Below, piece after piece: positions 18,581-27,572 of a DNA stretch of 64,000 bases. This stretch comes from Chitinophaga pendula (lineage in GTDB: Bacteria > Bacteroidota > Bacteroidia > Chitinophagales > Chitinophagaceae), in assembly GCF_020386615.1 (NCBI RefSeq), contig NZ_CP077769.1:7427501-7491500 (forward strand), written 5' to 3'. The translations under genes and the position numbers were made by a program. Position 1 is the stretch's first letter. Each line of letters begins with the position of its first letter. The notes under the pieces were generated by a model. The model was not told the origin of the DNA. It did not search any database and was given only the letters and a program-made list of their open reading frames with translations.

Positions 18581-18970
18581 ATGAAACTGAATAAACTGAT
18601 GTATGACCTGCGCTTAGCCATTAAAATTATCCTGCACTTCGGGAGGCAGCACCATGCTACGCTCTCTATGATAGAAGGCGTATATGTAAGACAGCCACCA
18701 CACAATGAAAAGATTGCAGGCGTAGATAGCATGCTTACTATAAAGCCGCATGGCAGCTTCTACCGGGTTACCCGAACAGAATATGTCAGCAACACTCCTG
18801 AATCTGAAGAAACATGGTTGGCTACCTATGGTTGGCATTCCAACGGCCACCTGATTGAAATAGGCGGAAATCGGTATTGCGTTTTCGAGACAGTTTCAAA
18901 ATCACTGTACCTCGAAGCACTGACGGAGCAGGGAAAGACAACGATTGAATTATTTATTAAAAATCTATAA
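18581..18970 (+). CDS. Hypothetical protein between traG and the TraI-like cluster
   Basis: 129 residues, ATG at 18581, 11 bp after traG and 3 bp before the next gene. Seen: a soluble protein with an amphipathic N-terminal helix (LMYDLRLAIKIILHF), a beta-rich middle (GVDSMLTIKPHGSFYRVTR) and a mixed C-terminus. No signal peptide. No recognised family. Tight packing within the tra operon indicates co-expression with the transfer apparatus. Confidence 0.65.
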   Translation: MKLNKLMYDLRLAIKIILHFGRQHHATLSMIEGVYVRQPPHNEKIAGVDSMLTIKPHGSFYRVTRTEYVSNTPESEETWLATYGWHSNGHLIEIGGNRYCVFETVSKSLYLEALTEQGKTTIELFIKNL

Positions 18971-18973
18971 GGC

Positions 18974-19648
18974 ATGAAAAAGATATGGTTCATTACAATG
19001 TTAGCTACCATGTTACTGGTGGTAGCACCTACGCAACAAAGCCACGCAGTGGTTTGGGTTGTAGTAAAAGCTGCCGTCAAAAAAGTGATCAAGGCAATTG
19101 ATTTGCAAATTCAGCGATTGCAGAATAAAACGATCTGGCTGCAAAATGCTCAAAAAACCTTAGAGAACACTTTATCCAAATTAAAACTGGATGAGATTTC
19201 AGACTGGACGGAAAAGCAGAAGGAGCAATACCGGAAATACTATGAGGAACTGGCTAAGGTCAAATCCATTATATCCTACTACCAGCGCATCCGGGATATT
19301 ACAAAGAAACAATTACGCCTTGTAGATGAATACAAACGCTCATGGTCGCTCATCCGGCAGGACAGTCATTTTACAGTAGAGGAAATTTTTTACATGGAAA
19401 AAGTGTATTCCGGCATTCTTGACGAAAGCCTGAGGAACATTGACCAGATCAACCTCATTATAAAATCCTTCACCACGAAAATGAGTGATGCCAAAAGGCT
19501 GGAACTGATTAACAATGCAACCGACCAGGTAGATGCCAATTATTCGGATCTGGTGCAGTTCAACAGGCAAAATACTTTACTAAGCCTTCAACGTGCTAAA
19601 ACTGAAACCGAAGTGCAGGCAGTAAAAAAATTATATGGGCTTCCTTAA
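18974..19648 (+). CDS. TraI-like conjugal transfer protein, copy 1 of 3
   Basis: 224 residues. Seen: a signal peptide (1-25, ending QQSHA), then nearly all-helical, coiled-coil-rich sequence. The C-terminal 80 residues are clearly related to the two following genes: ESLRNIDQINLII, then MSDAKRLELINNATDQVDANY, then LLSLQRAKTETEVQAVKKLYG. In Bacteroidetes elements a periplasmic coiled-coil protein at this place (TraI, between traG and traJ) is a mating-channel component of VirB5-like position. This copy has diverged most of the three. Alternative: a lipoprotein-free periplasmic scaffold of unknown role. Confidence 0.75.
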   Translation: MKKIWFITMLATMLLVVAPTQQSHAVVWVVVKAAVKKVIKAIDLQIQRLQNKTIWLQNAQKTLENTLSKLKLDEISDWTEKQKEQYRKYYEELAKVKSIISYYQRIRDITKKQLRLVDEYKRSWSLIRQDSHFTVEEIFYMEKVYSGILDESLRNIDQINLIIKSFTTKMSDAKRLELINNATDQVDANYSDLVQFNRQNTLLSLQRAKTETEVQAVKKLYGLP

Positions 19649-19658
19649 ATCAGTACGT

Positions 19659-20309
19659 ATGAAAAAGATACTCTTATTTCTATTGCTGTTGGTGTCGGCA
19701 ATGAGCAGCCTGCAAGCACAAACATTTGCAGAGTGGTTTAATCAAAAACAGACACAGCGTAAATACCTGCTTCAGCAGATTGCAGCTCTTCAGGTATATA
19801 TCGGCTATGCTAAAAAGGGCTACAACATAGCCAAAGAAGGGTTGAACACTATCGGCGGCTTCACCAGGGGAGAATTTAACCTGCACACAGATTACCTCAA
19901 TTCTTTGAAGTCCGTCAACCCGGAGATCAGGCGGTACGCAAAGGTTGCGGATATAATCGCCTTGCAGGTGAAAATTGTACAAAACTACAACCGCACTTCC
20001 GGCAGGCTTAACAGCAGCGATGCCTTTAGCAATGATGAGCTGGCCTACATCAGAAGGATCTTTGGTCGGTTGCTGGACGATTGCGATAAAAGTCTGGACG
20101 AGCTGATTATGATTACAACAGATAGCAAACTGGAAATGAAGGACGATGAGCGCATAGCAAGGATTGATAAGTTGTATCTGGACATGCAGGACAAATACAC
20201 TTTCTCGCAAAGTTTTTCCAACGATGCAAAATCGCTTGCGGCATCCAGAATTAAAGAAAAAACAGATGTACAAACCAGCCGTGTATTACAGGGCATTAAA
20301 AACGAGTAA
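19659..20309 (+). CDS. TraI-like conjugal transfer protein, copy 2 of 3
   Basis: 216 residues from the ATG at 19659; the ATG at 19635 lies inside the previous gene and would place extra residues before the signal peptide. Seen: signal peptide MKKILLFLLLLVSAMSSLQAQ, then a region IGYAKKGYNIAKEGLNTIGGFTRGEFNLHTDYLNSL-type which matches copy 3 (KKGYEILSGGYNTIKNISEGNFSLH), then the shared C-terminal helices DERIARIDKLYLDMQDKYTF. It lacks the YGLP/YGLN ending of copies 1 and 3. It is probably periplasmic, in the mating apparatus. Confidence 0.75.
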   Translation: MKKILLFLLLLVSAMSSLQAQTFAEWFNQKQTQRKYLLQQIAALQVYIGYAKKGYNIAKEGLNTIGGFTRGEFNLHTDYLNSLKSVNPEIRRYAKVADIIALQVKIVQNYNRTSGRLNSSDAFSNDELAYIRRIFGRLLDDCDKSLDELIMITTDSKLEMKDDERIARIDKLYLDMQDKYTFSQSFSNDAKSLAASRIKEKTDVQTSRVLQGIKNE

Positions 20310-20311
20310 CT

Positions 20312-20950
20312 ATGAAAAAGCTGATCATAATGATATCGCTATCCTTCCTGGGCATATTGCCTGCCTTTCGTGCATCTGCGCAGGCAGATGAGATAGCGCA
20401 GTTCATACTCAATATTGAGAAGCTGGCGCAATTCAAGCAAATCCTCAGCGACATGAAGAAAGGCTACGAAATTCTTAGCGGAGGATATAACACCATTAAG
20501 AATATTTCAGAAGGCAACTTCAGCTTGCATAAGGCTTTTCTTGATGGCTTGATGGAGGTAAGCCCGGCGGTACGCAATTACCGGCGTGTGGCAGACATTA
20601 CCAATTACCAGATCATCCTGGTTAAAGAATACCGGAAGGCTTATGAACGCTTCCGGCAGGACAACAATTTCAATGCAGATGAGCTGGCTTATTTGGGTCG
20701 TGTATATGATAATCTGTTTAAAGAAAGTCTGCGCAACCTCGATGAGCTGCTTACAGTAATCACGACAGGCAAAGCTCGTATGAGCGATGATGAACGCTTG
20801 CAGGCCATTGACCGGATATATGCAGACATGCAGGATAAACTGACGTTCCTGCGGCATTTCAATAACAATACTACAATACTGGCAGTGCAAAGGGCGAAGG
20901 AGCGCAACGATGCACAGACCATCCGAAAAATCTATGGGTTAAACAATTAA
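20312..20950 (+). CDS. TraI-like conjugal transfer protein, copy 3 of 3
   Basis: 212 residues, 2 bp after copy 2. Seen: a signal peptide (1-24, ending ASAQA), the shared motif KKGYEILSGGYNTIKNISEG (residues 49-68), the helix DELAYLGRVYDNLFKESLRNLDELL region, and the end DAQTIRKIYGLNN. Comparison by eye shows copies 2 and 3 closest to each other. All three are exported and coiled-coil rich, so they may form a hetero-oligomer at the channel. CTnDOT has a single gene at this place, so the triplication is notable. Confidence 0.77.
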   Translation: MKKLIIMISLSFLGILPAFRASAQADEIAQFILNIEKLAQFKQILSDMKKGYEILSGGYNTIKNISEGNFSLHKAFLDGLMEVSPAVRNYRRVADITNYQIILVKEYRKAYERFRQDNNFNADELAYLGRVYDNLFKESLRNLDELLTVITTGKARMSDDERLQAIDRIYADMQDKLTFLRHFNNNTTILAVQRAKERNDAQTIRKIYGLNN

Positions 20951-20960
20951 ACAGATAAAT

Positions 20961-22172
20961 ATGGCAAAGTGTAGAAAGGCCGCCTGGCTGGCGGCAGTGG
21001 GCTTGATATTGCCTTTTATAAGCCATGCGCAGGGAATAGCCGATGAAATGAAGGGCTTGCATGGCGTGCTGGAGCAACTGTATGATGAAATGATGCCCTT
21101 GTGCAGTCAGTTAATCGGCGTAGGACAAGGATTAGCAGGCTTTGCAGCTATGTGGTATATCGCCTCCCGTGTATGGGGCCACCTGTCAAGAGCAGAGCCT
21201 ATTGACTTCTATCCGCTCTTTCGTCCTTTCGTGATTGGCTTCTGCGTGTTATTTTTTCCAACAGTCGTTCTTGGGGTGATCAACGGTGTGATGAAACCTA
21301 CGGTAACTGCAACCGCAGCTATGGTGGAAGGTTCCGATAAGGCTATTGCAGTTCTCTTGCAGAAAAAAGAAGAAGCCATCAAGAAAACCGATGTATGGCA
21401 AATGTATGTTGGGGAAAGTGGCAGTGGCGACAGGGATAAATGGTATAAGTACACGCACGATAACGAAGATCCTTCAGACGAAGGCTTCTTCGAGAGCATT
21501 GGTAATGACATCAAGTTTGCCATGTCCAAAGCCTCTTACAATTTCCGCAACTCTGTAAAAGAATGGATGAGCGAAGTGCTGAGGGTACTCTTTGAAGCGG
21601 CATCCTTGTGTATTGATACGCTACGAACGTTTCAGCTAATCGTGCTGGCCATCTTAGGGCCTCTGGTGTTTGGCATTGCAGTATTCGACGGTTTTCAGCA
21701 TACGCTCACGGTCTGGATAGCAAGATATATCAACATCTTTTTATGGTTGCCCGTAGCAAACATCTTCGGCAGCATTATCGGCAAAATACAGGAAAAGATG
21801 CTGGAGCTGGATATATCGCAGGTACAGGATTATGGCGATACATTCTTCAGCAGAACGGATATGGCCTACCTGGTATTCATGATTATTGGCATCATTGGAT
21901 ACTTTACAGTCCCCTCTGTAGCTAATTATATCGTTCACGCTGGCGGCGGTGGCGCATTAGGTCATAAGGTCACCAGTTTATTCGGCAGCTCTTCCAGAAC
22001 CGTGGTGAACACTGCATCTGCGGGCGCAGGCATGGCGGTGGATGCTATGGGCAGTGCAGCAAACCGTATGTCTCAAAGCATGGCAAGCAGCGGTTCATCT
22101 AATCCCTATTTCGGCGATAGCAGTAGCGGCAACTCCGGTTACATGAACGACAAATTAAAGGGCAATTCATAA
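20961..22172 (+). CDS. traJ: Conjugal transfer protein TraJ (VirB6-like)
   Basis: 403 residues. Seen: a signal-like N-terminus (MAKCRKAAWLAAVGLILPFISHAQ region), then several transmembrane segments: GLAGFAAMWYIA, PFVIGFCVLFFPTVVLGVI, LIVLAILGPLVFGIAVF, INIFLWLPVANIFGSIIG and YLVFMIIGIIGYFTVPSVA, ending in a Ser/Gly/Asn-rich soluble tail (about 345-403). This pattern fits TraJ of CTnDOT, a polytopic inner-membrane channel protein comparable to VirB6. It follows the TraI-like cluster and precedes traK, the usual order. Confidence 0.88.
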   Translation: MAKCRKAAWLAAVGLILPFISHAQGIADEMKGLHGVLEQLYDEMMPLCSQLIGVGQGLAGFAAMWYIASRVWGHLSRAEPIDFYPLFRPFVIGFCVLFFPTVVLGVINGVMKPTVTATAAMVEGSDKAIAVLLQKKEEAIKKTDVWQMYVGESGSGDRDKWYKYTHDNEDPSDEGFFESIGNDIKFAMSKASYNFRNSVKEWMSEVLRVLFEAASLCIDTLRTFQLIVLAILGPLVFGIAVFDGFQHTLTVWIARYINIFLWLPVANIFGSIIGKIQEKMLELDISQVQDYGDTFFSRTDMAYLVFMIIGIIGYFTVPSVANYIVHAGGGGALGHKVTSLFGSSSRTVVNTASAGAGMAVDAMGSAANRMSQSMASSGSSNPYFGDSSSGNSGYMNDKLKGNS

Positions 22173-22190
22173 CAATCTAAAGGAGGATAT

Positions 22191-22814
22191 ATGTTCAAAA
22201 AGATGAAAAATATTGATACAGCATTCCGGCACATCAGGAGCTTTACGCTGGTGGTGATCATCGGCTGTGTATTGATCTGCTGTTTTGCATTGTACAAAAG
22301 TTTCAGTCTGGTATCGCAGATGCAAAGCAAAATATACATTCTTGCCAACGGCAAAGCACTGGAAGCCTACGCATCGGAACGAAAAGATAATATACCTGTT
22401 GAGGCAAAGGATCACGTCAAAACATTTCACAAGCTGTTCTTCACACTTGACCCTGACGACAAAGCCATTACTGCAAATATTACCAAAGCATTGTATCTGG
22501 CCGATGGAAGTGCGAAACGTGCTTACGATGATCTGAAAGAGAACGGCTACTACGCCGGGCTTATTTCCGGCAACGTCAATCAGACTATTGTGGTGGATAG
22601 CGTGGCAGTAGATATAAACGAATATCCCTACAAATTCCGGTGTTACGCTACACAAAGCATTGTACGCCCTACCAGCATTACAACCCGCAGCCTGGTAACC
22701 GATGGGGCGTTGCGAAATGTATCACGCAGTGACAATAACCCGCATGGCTTTCTCATCGAACGATGGAATACGATTGACAACAGGGATTTAAAAACAGTAA
22801 GCAGACGACAATAA
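22191..22814 (+). CDS. traK: Conjugal transfer protein TraK (VirB8-like)
   Basis: 207 residues. Seen: a short basic N-terminus, one transmembrane helix (about residues 18-38, LVVIIGCVLICCFALYKSF), then a periplasmic domain with alternating helices and strands ending in the GFLIERW segment. This is the TraK layout of CTnDOT-type systems, a VirB8-like bitopic protein that nucleates the mating channel. A strong ribosome-binding site AAAGGAGG (22179-22186) lies 4 bp ahead of the ATG, unusual in Bacteroidota. It is spaced 18 bp from traJ. Confidence 0.88.
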   Translation: MFKKMKNIDTAFRHIRSFTLVVIIGCVLICCFALYKSFSLVSQMQSKIYILANGKALEAYASERKDNIPVEAKDHVKTFHKLFFTLDPDDKAITANITKALYLADGSAKRAYDDLKENGYYAGLISGNVNQTIVVDSVAVDINEYPYKFRCYATQSIVRPTSITTRSLVTDGALRNVSRSDNNPHGFLIERWNTIDNRDLKTVSRRQ

Positions 22815-22825
22815 AAACAACGGTC

Positions 22826-23308
22826 ATGAAACTATTTCCTAAAAGAAGAGAAAGCAATACCGAAGCTAAGCCCAATGCTATTAGCAAAGGCATGGCAGCA
22901 GGCTATAAGCGTTTGCAGGGTGGTTGGGCAAACTGGATGATGAAGCGCACGGAAAAATTCTCGCGGCGCACATGGCTTGTACTGCTTGCGCTCTTTGTGC
23001 TGTCCACCAGTACCTACAGTGTTTATCTGGCAGTCAACGCTTTTACGGGCAAGAAAGGTAATTCAATCACAATAACGCCTATTAAAAAGCCGAAGCACGC
23101 TACTGAAACAGGAGAAACAAAAACAGAAGCTGCCGAGGTATCGGAGGCGGAATACAGCCGCATCAAAAAGTTCAGGGTGTATATGGATAGCCTGGCGCGA
23201 AGTCCTTCTGGAAAAGCCCTGTACGACAGCATCAATAGCCATCGTCCGGGGCTGATGGATAGTGTGAGGTTTATTGAAAATTATTATCAACAATTAAAAC
23301 AAAAATAG
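22826..23308 (+). CDS. Single-pass membrane protein at the TraL position
   Basis: 160 residues. Seen: a basic cytoplasmic N-terminus (1-48), one transmembrane helix (about 50-70, WLVLLALFVLSTSTYSVYLAV), a Lys/Thr/Glu-rich linker (about 80-105), and a helical C-terminus containing YMDSLARSPSGKALYDSI. In CTnDOT the gene between traK and traM is traL, a small single-pass protein; this one has the same place and topology but is longer, and I cannot confirm homology. It ends 2 bp before traM. Confidence 0.7.
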   Translation: MKLFPKRRESNTEAKPNAISKGMAAGYKRLQGGWANWMMKRTEKFSRRTWLVLLALFVLSTSTYSVYLAVNAFTGKKGNSITITPIKKPKHATETGETKTEAAEVSEAEYSRIKKFRVYMDSLARSPSGKALYDSINSHRPGLMDSVRFIENYYQQLKQK

Positions 23309-23310
23309 AA

Positions 23311-24618
23311 ATGGAAAAGCAAGTGAAAACTCCGAAAATGATCAGGCAGCGCAGGTTCTTACTGGTATTACCGCTGCTCGCATTGCCTTTTATGACCATG
23401 ATATTCTGGGCGCTTGGCGGTGGCAAGATTGAAAAAGTAGAAGCGCAGGCAGCAGTAAAAAAAGGCTTCAACATTAATCTGCCGGATGCTAACCTGAAAG
23501 ATGACAAGCCGATGGATAAAATGAGTTACTACGATCAGGCGCAACTGGATTCAATCAAATTTCTTGAACTGGTTAAGAATGATCCCAACTACAAGAACAT
23601 TGGATTAGCAGATACGGATGAATACCTGTCAGGGAAAGAAGACACATTTCAACTACCTGCCGATGAAAGAGGGCTGAACACTTCTCTTTACGGTAGACGT
23701 GGGGGTAATGATCCCCATACGGACAAGATATATCGAAAGCTGGCAGAGCTTGACAGGGAGATGAGCAAGCCTGTACCTGCTTCTATGGAAGATGATCCTT
23801 ATGATATGTATCAACGCACTCCCGGCAGAGGTAATAATAGTGCAACCGTTAATTCATCAGACGTGGACAGGCTGGAGCAAATGATGAACATGATGAATCA
23901 ACCTTCTGGCGAAGATCCGGAAATGAAGCAACTGAATGGAATGCTGGATAAGATACTTGATGTGCAATATCCTGAACGTGTACAGGAAAAATTGAAGCAG
24001 ACCTCCCAGGCAAACAAAGGGCAGGTATTCGCAGTATCGTCAAAAACAAAAGAAAACAACATCACATTGCTCAACGCCGACCTGCCTGCGGGTGGTTCAA
24101 CAAATGGCTTCTATTCGTTCACTGGTGCAACAGCTATCGAAGATTCACAGAACGCCATACAAGCGGTCATACACGAAACGCAGACTATCGTTGATGGTTC
24201 CACCGTCAAATTGCGATTGGTAAATGATGTATTCATTAACGGGGTTCGTATTCCTAAAGACAACTTTATATATGGTATCGCTTCGCTCCGTGGTGAAAGA
24301 TTAAGTATCAAGATTACCAGTGTGCGGTATAATAATTCATTGTTTCCAGTTGAATTAGCGGTGTACGATATGGACGGACTGGATGGCATATACATTCCCG
24401 GTGCAATTACCAGGGATGTTGCAAAGCAGTCCGCAGACCGGTCTATGCAAACCATCGGCTTGACTTCACTTGACCCTTCGTGGGGAGCGCAGGCTGCAAG
24501 CGCAGGTATAGAAGCTGCAAAGACTTTGTTCAGCAAAAAAGTCAAGCTGATTAAAGTAACTGTAAAAGCAGGCTACCAAGTGCTTTTACGTGACGAAAAG
24601 CAAAAACAATCCAATTAA
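23311..24618 (+). CDS. traM: Conjugative transposon protein TraM (VirB10-like)
   Basis: 435 residues. Seen: a cytoplasmic N-terminus, a transmembrane helix (about residues 12-32, FLLVLPLLALPFMTMIFWALGGG), a long low-complexity periplasmic region (about 60-230) rich in Asp, Asn and Met, and a C-terminal beta-rich domain starting near GQVFAVSSKTKENNITLLNA. This is the TraM family, with the VirB10-like role of linking inner and outer membrane parts of the channel. It is tightly packed, 2 bp after the TraL-position gene and 29 bp before traN. Confidence 0.9.
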   Translation: MEKQVKTPKMIRQRRFLLVLPLLALPFMTMIFWALGGGKIEKVEAQAAVKKGFNINLPDANLKDDKPMDKMSYYDQAQLDSIKFLELVKNDPNYKNIGLADTDEYLSGKEDTFQLPADERGLNTSLYGRRGGNDPHTDKIYRKLAELDREMSKPVPASMEDDPYDMYQRTPGRGNNSATVNSSDVDRLEQMMNMMNQPSGEDPEMKQLNGMLDKILDVQYPERVQEKLKQTSQANKGQVFAVSSKTKENNITLLNADLPAGGSTNGFYSFTGATAIEDSQNAIQAVIHETQTIVDGSTVKLRLVNDVFINGVRIPKDNFIYGIASLRGERLSIKITSVRYNNSLFPVELAVYDMDGLDGIYIPGAITRDVAKQSADRSMQTIGLTSLDPSWGAQAASAGIEAAKTLFSKKVKLIKVTVKAGYQVLLRDEKQKQSN

Positions 24619-24647
24619 ATATTTGAATCACTTAAAAATTCCAAAAG

Positions 24648-25490
24648 ATGAAAAAGATCAGTGCAGTAATGGTAATGGGAATTTTCCTGCTTATTACAAC
24701 TTTCAAAGCGCAGGCGCAAACAAATACAGCCTGGCAAACAAAAGCAATTGAATCATATCATGTGGCAATTGCTTTCTCCAAAACAACCAACATTATCTTT
24801 CCCTATTCTATTGTCAGTGTAGATATAGGAAGCAGGGATGTGTTGGCTCAAAAAGCGAAGGGAGTAGAAAATATCTTGCAGATAAAAGCCGCAAAAGATA
24901 GCTTTCCTCAAACCAATATCAGCATCATTACTGCTGACGGAAAGCTCACATCCTTTCTGGTTGATTACGCCGAACAGCCTACTATACTCAATATTTCATT
25001 AGTGGGTCTGACAAAGCAAAACACCATCTCTATTCCTTCAGAAAGTATCAACCAGGAACAAATGGAGAATTACGCTTCAATGGCTTTTGAATCGAAGAAA
25101 AAGATACGGGGTATAAAGGATGAAACTTTCGGCATTCGTCTTAAACTGAACGGCCTGTTTATCCATGATGACATTATGCTGATGCGCTTCAATATTGCCA
25201 ATGAAACAAATATCAACTATGATATTGACCAGCTCAGGCTTTACATCCGTGACCAAAAGAAAAGCAAAAGAACTGCTACGCAGGAGATAGAAATAGTACC
25301 CGTACTTGTACATAACAATACGACCCAAGTAATCGGGCAGTCAGATACTACCATCGTTTTTATTGTACCCAAATTTACTATTCCTGATAAGAAATACCTC
25401 GCAGTTCAAATGATGGAGAAGAACGGAGGCAGGCACCTGGAACTGCATATAAAGAACAAGAAAATTGTAAAGGCAGCTCCGATTAATTAA
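24648..25490 (+). CDS. traN: Conjugative transposon protein TraN (VirB9-like)
   Basis: 280 residues. Seen: a signal peptide (1-23, ending KAQAQ), then a beta-rich N-terminal domain containing TTNIIFPYSIVSVDIGSRD, typical of TraN/VirB9 beginnings where the protein binds its partner, and a C-terminal domain with GIRLKLNGLFIHDDIMLMRF and NETNINYDIDQLRLYIRD. The role is the periplasmic and outer-membrane ring of the conjugation channel together with TraM. It is the last recognisable structural transfer gene; traO-Q equivalents are not apparent. Confidence 0.9.
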   Translation: MKKISAVMVMGIFLLITTFKAQAQTNTAWQTKAIESYHVAIAFSKTTNIIFPYSIVSVDIGSRDVLAQKAKGVENILQIKAAKDSFPQTNISIITADGKLTSFLVDYAEQPTILNISLVGLTKQNTISIPSESINQEQMENYASMAFESKKKIRGIKDETFGIRLKLNGLFIHDDIMLMRFNIANETNINYDIDQLRLYIRDQKKSKRTATQEIEIVPVLVHNNTTQVIGQSDTTIVFIVPKFTIPDKKYLAVQMMEKNGGRHLELHIKNKKIVKAAPIN

Positions 25491-25556
25491 ACCTGAACGC
25501 TCCATTGAAACTGTTCCATTCTATTTCAATTATTCGTTTTCACTAAAATATATGTT

Positions 25557-26714
25557 ATGAAAATAAGGAAAGACGACTACAAGGATATTCTTGAATACCT
25601 GACTAAAAAGCGTTGGGAAGGTGAGGAATTTGTCGCCTTTCTCGATGATGTTTCTCCAGTAACTAAAGAAGATCTATTCACATTCCCCACAGAATACGAT
25701 GTTAGGGAGTTCTGCTACGAAATGTCAACCGACATTGACTTTTACAACTTTCTGGCAATACGGTCGGCATATAAGACTATGCAGGAAGCTGCCGAGAACA
25801 GCAAACTAATGATTGAAAGGGAGGGCATTATTGACGTGTCCCTGATGGTAGCGGTTCGTTACGAAAGATTAGAAAGAGAACAATTAAATAACAATCAAAA
25901 TTCAGAAGTTATGAATCAGAAAAATTTTGAATACCTGCGTGACCAGGTAAAGTACACCGGGTTCGGTGAAGGGTTGGAAAACGACCTGAAGCAAAAAATT
26001 CAGGAAGGAACCCCGGAGTTTAAATTGGCCTATGAAACGAAGTATGGCAACGATACTGTAAACGCCACATTGAATTTCAGCCAATCGAAGCAAAGCGATA
26101 TGTATTTCTTTAATTCCTATCAGGTGAAAGTGCAAAAGGAAAATAGCTCTGAAACAATGGAGCAAACCTTCTACATCAACAAAGGCAACAACATTACCCT
26201 GAAGGAAGGCTATAACCTGATGGAAGGAAGGTCAGTGAATAAAGACCTCACCAATAAAGAAGGACAGGTGTACAACGCCTGGGTACAGATGGACTTTAAA
26301 CAAAGTGATAATAACGGCAATTTCAAGCTGAAGCACTATCATGAAAACTACGGCTACGATTTGGAAGCGGTTTTATCCAAGCATCCGATCAGGGAATTAG
26401 GTAACGAGGAATACAAATCCAATCTGATGGATTCCCTTAAAAAAGGGAACCTGCAATCTGCCACGTTTCAGATCAACGGTGCGGAGCAAAAACAATACAT
26501 CGAAGCTAACCCTCAATTCAAGACAATCAACATATATGATAGCAGTATGCAAAGGGTTGATAACAGACAGGCGAAAAAAGAACAGCAGTCTGAAGGTGAA
26601 AGCCAGTCAGCTAAACAAGACGGTAAAAAGGAAAGGCAGACACCTGCTGAAGATGATGGCCCTGAGATACCGAAGGCATCTAAGAAAAGGAGAAAGAACC
26701 AAAGCATCAGCTAA
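25557..26714 (+). CDS. DUF3945-like accessory protein, copy A
   Basis: 385 residues. Seen: an acidic N-terminal helical part (1-125), then a domain beginning FEYLRDQVKYTGFGEGLEND with SDMYFFNSYQVK, TFYINKGNNITLKEGYNLMEGRS, WVQMDFKQSDNNGNFKLKHY and ending FYIEANPQFK-type (here QYIEANPQFKTINIYD), then a Lys/Gln/Glu-rich tail with KKRRKN. The domain resembles one I associate with DUF3945-type proteins of Bacteroidetes mobile elements; the family name is uncertain and the function unknown. The gene at 27573 is a paralogue. No signal peptide; the charged tail suggests nucleic-acid or protein contacts in the cytosol. Confidence 0.7.
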   Translation: MKIRKDDYKDILEYLTKKRWEGEEFVAFLDDVSPVTKEDLFTFPTEYDVREFCYEMSTDIDFYNFLAIRSAYKTMQEAAENSKLMIEREGIIDVSLMVAVRYERLEREQLNNNQNSEVMNQKNFEYLRDQVKYTGFGEGLENDLKQKIQEGTPEFKLAYETKYGNDTVNATLNFSQSKQSDMYFFNSYQVKVQKENSSETMEQTFYINKGNNITLKEGYNLMEGRSVNKDLTNKEGQVYNAWVQMDFKQSDNNGNFKLKHYHENYGYDLEAVLSKHPIRELGNEEYKSNLMDSLKKGNLQSATFQINGAEQKQYIEANPQFKTINIYDSSMQRVDNRQAKKEQQSEGESQSAKQDGKKERQTPAEDDGPEIPKASKKRRKNQSIS

Positions 26715-26801
26715 CCACTAAGTAGCCCCGTCTATTATAAATAGTCGTGAAGTTGAAATGGTGAAAAGGAAACTATTTATAACGTAAAAACAGATTGAAA
26801 A

Positions 26802-27551
26802 ATGAGAAGTCAAATATTAATGCTGCTAATATTTATAATAAGCCTTTCAGCATGTACGAAAGATAATGAAGCTGTAATATCAGAAGGCGAAAATAAAATT
26901 GCGCAGTTAAGATCACCACTTGGCGAAGCAGGTCCTGAAAACCCGGAAAATGCCTACGATAGCATAGGCTATTGGCATAATCAGATCGTGGCATACGTGC
27001 AGAACTGTAAGCCAGTTACAGACACACCTAATGTAGAGATGTCAACGCGATGTGTACTTCGCTTTTGCAGGGAAATGGAACGTATTGACATGCCTCTATC
27101 ATTTTTCTCAACAGTAAACCAGACGGTAAGGCAAAGCAACGAAAGCATCCAAACGCTTATAGCTAATTGTCCTTATGAAGAGCCAGTAAAGGCCGCCCTG
27201 GATTCGCTGGTGCAATTGATCAAACGACTTTCGGATAGGGATAGTCCCTATCCGGTGATTAAAGCCATGATTGTGAACTTTGAGAGGAGGGTAATGAAAA
27301 ATAACCTGCTCAGTCCTGAAGGTCGTGAAATTGCCCTTAAAGCGGCATCGGTAGCACGTTACTCCATTTATTATTGGATGAATACGCTCCAGCCCCCGGC
27401 TCCGGCGGCGGCCTTTAAGTTTAAAAACATAGTTAAGTGGATTGCCGCCGTCACGAGTGATATAGGCGGCGCTATCGTGAGCGGCAGTGTGGAATACGCC
27501 GCCGATTGCAGCACCTATGCCTATGATCTGGTGACGTACAGTATGCCTTAG
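26802..27551 (+). CDS. Predicted lipoprotein with Gly/Ala-rich C-terminus
   Basis: 249 residues. Seen: a lipoprotein signal with lipobox LSAC (Cys18), a helical body (40-190) with five further cysteines, a short Pro/Ala linker (PPAPAAAF), and a hydrophobic C-terminal stretch with Gly-Ala pairs (VTSDIGGAIVSGSVEYAADC). No family recognised. The Gly/Ala-rich hydrophobic end could insert in a membrane. It lies between two paralogous cytosolic proteins, which suggests it was inserted into, or arose with, that duplication. Entry exclusion or a surface role in mating are possibilities without direct support. Confidence 0.65.
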   Translation: MRSQILMLLIFIISLSACTKDNEAVISEGENKIAQLRSPLGEAGPENPENAYDSIGYWHNQIVAYVQNCKPVTDTPNVEMSTRCVLRFCREMERIDMPLSFFSTVNQTVRQSNESIQTLIANCPYEEPVKAALDSLVQLIKRLSDRDSPYPVIKAMIVNFERRVMKNNLLSPEGREIALKAASVARYSIYYWMNTLQPPAPAAAFKFKNIVKWIAAVTSDIGGAIVSGSVEYAADCSTYAYDLVTYSMP

Positions 27552-27572
27552 TTGATCCTCAAAAATCAGGTT

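Noticed and set aside
19680..20273. 197-codon minus-strand open frame
   Set aside because: Antisense to TraI-like copy 2, which has a signal peptide and paralogues on both sides.
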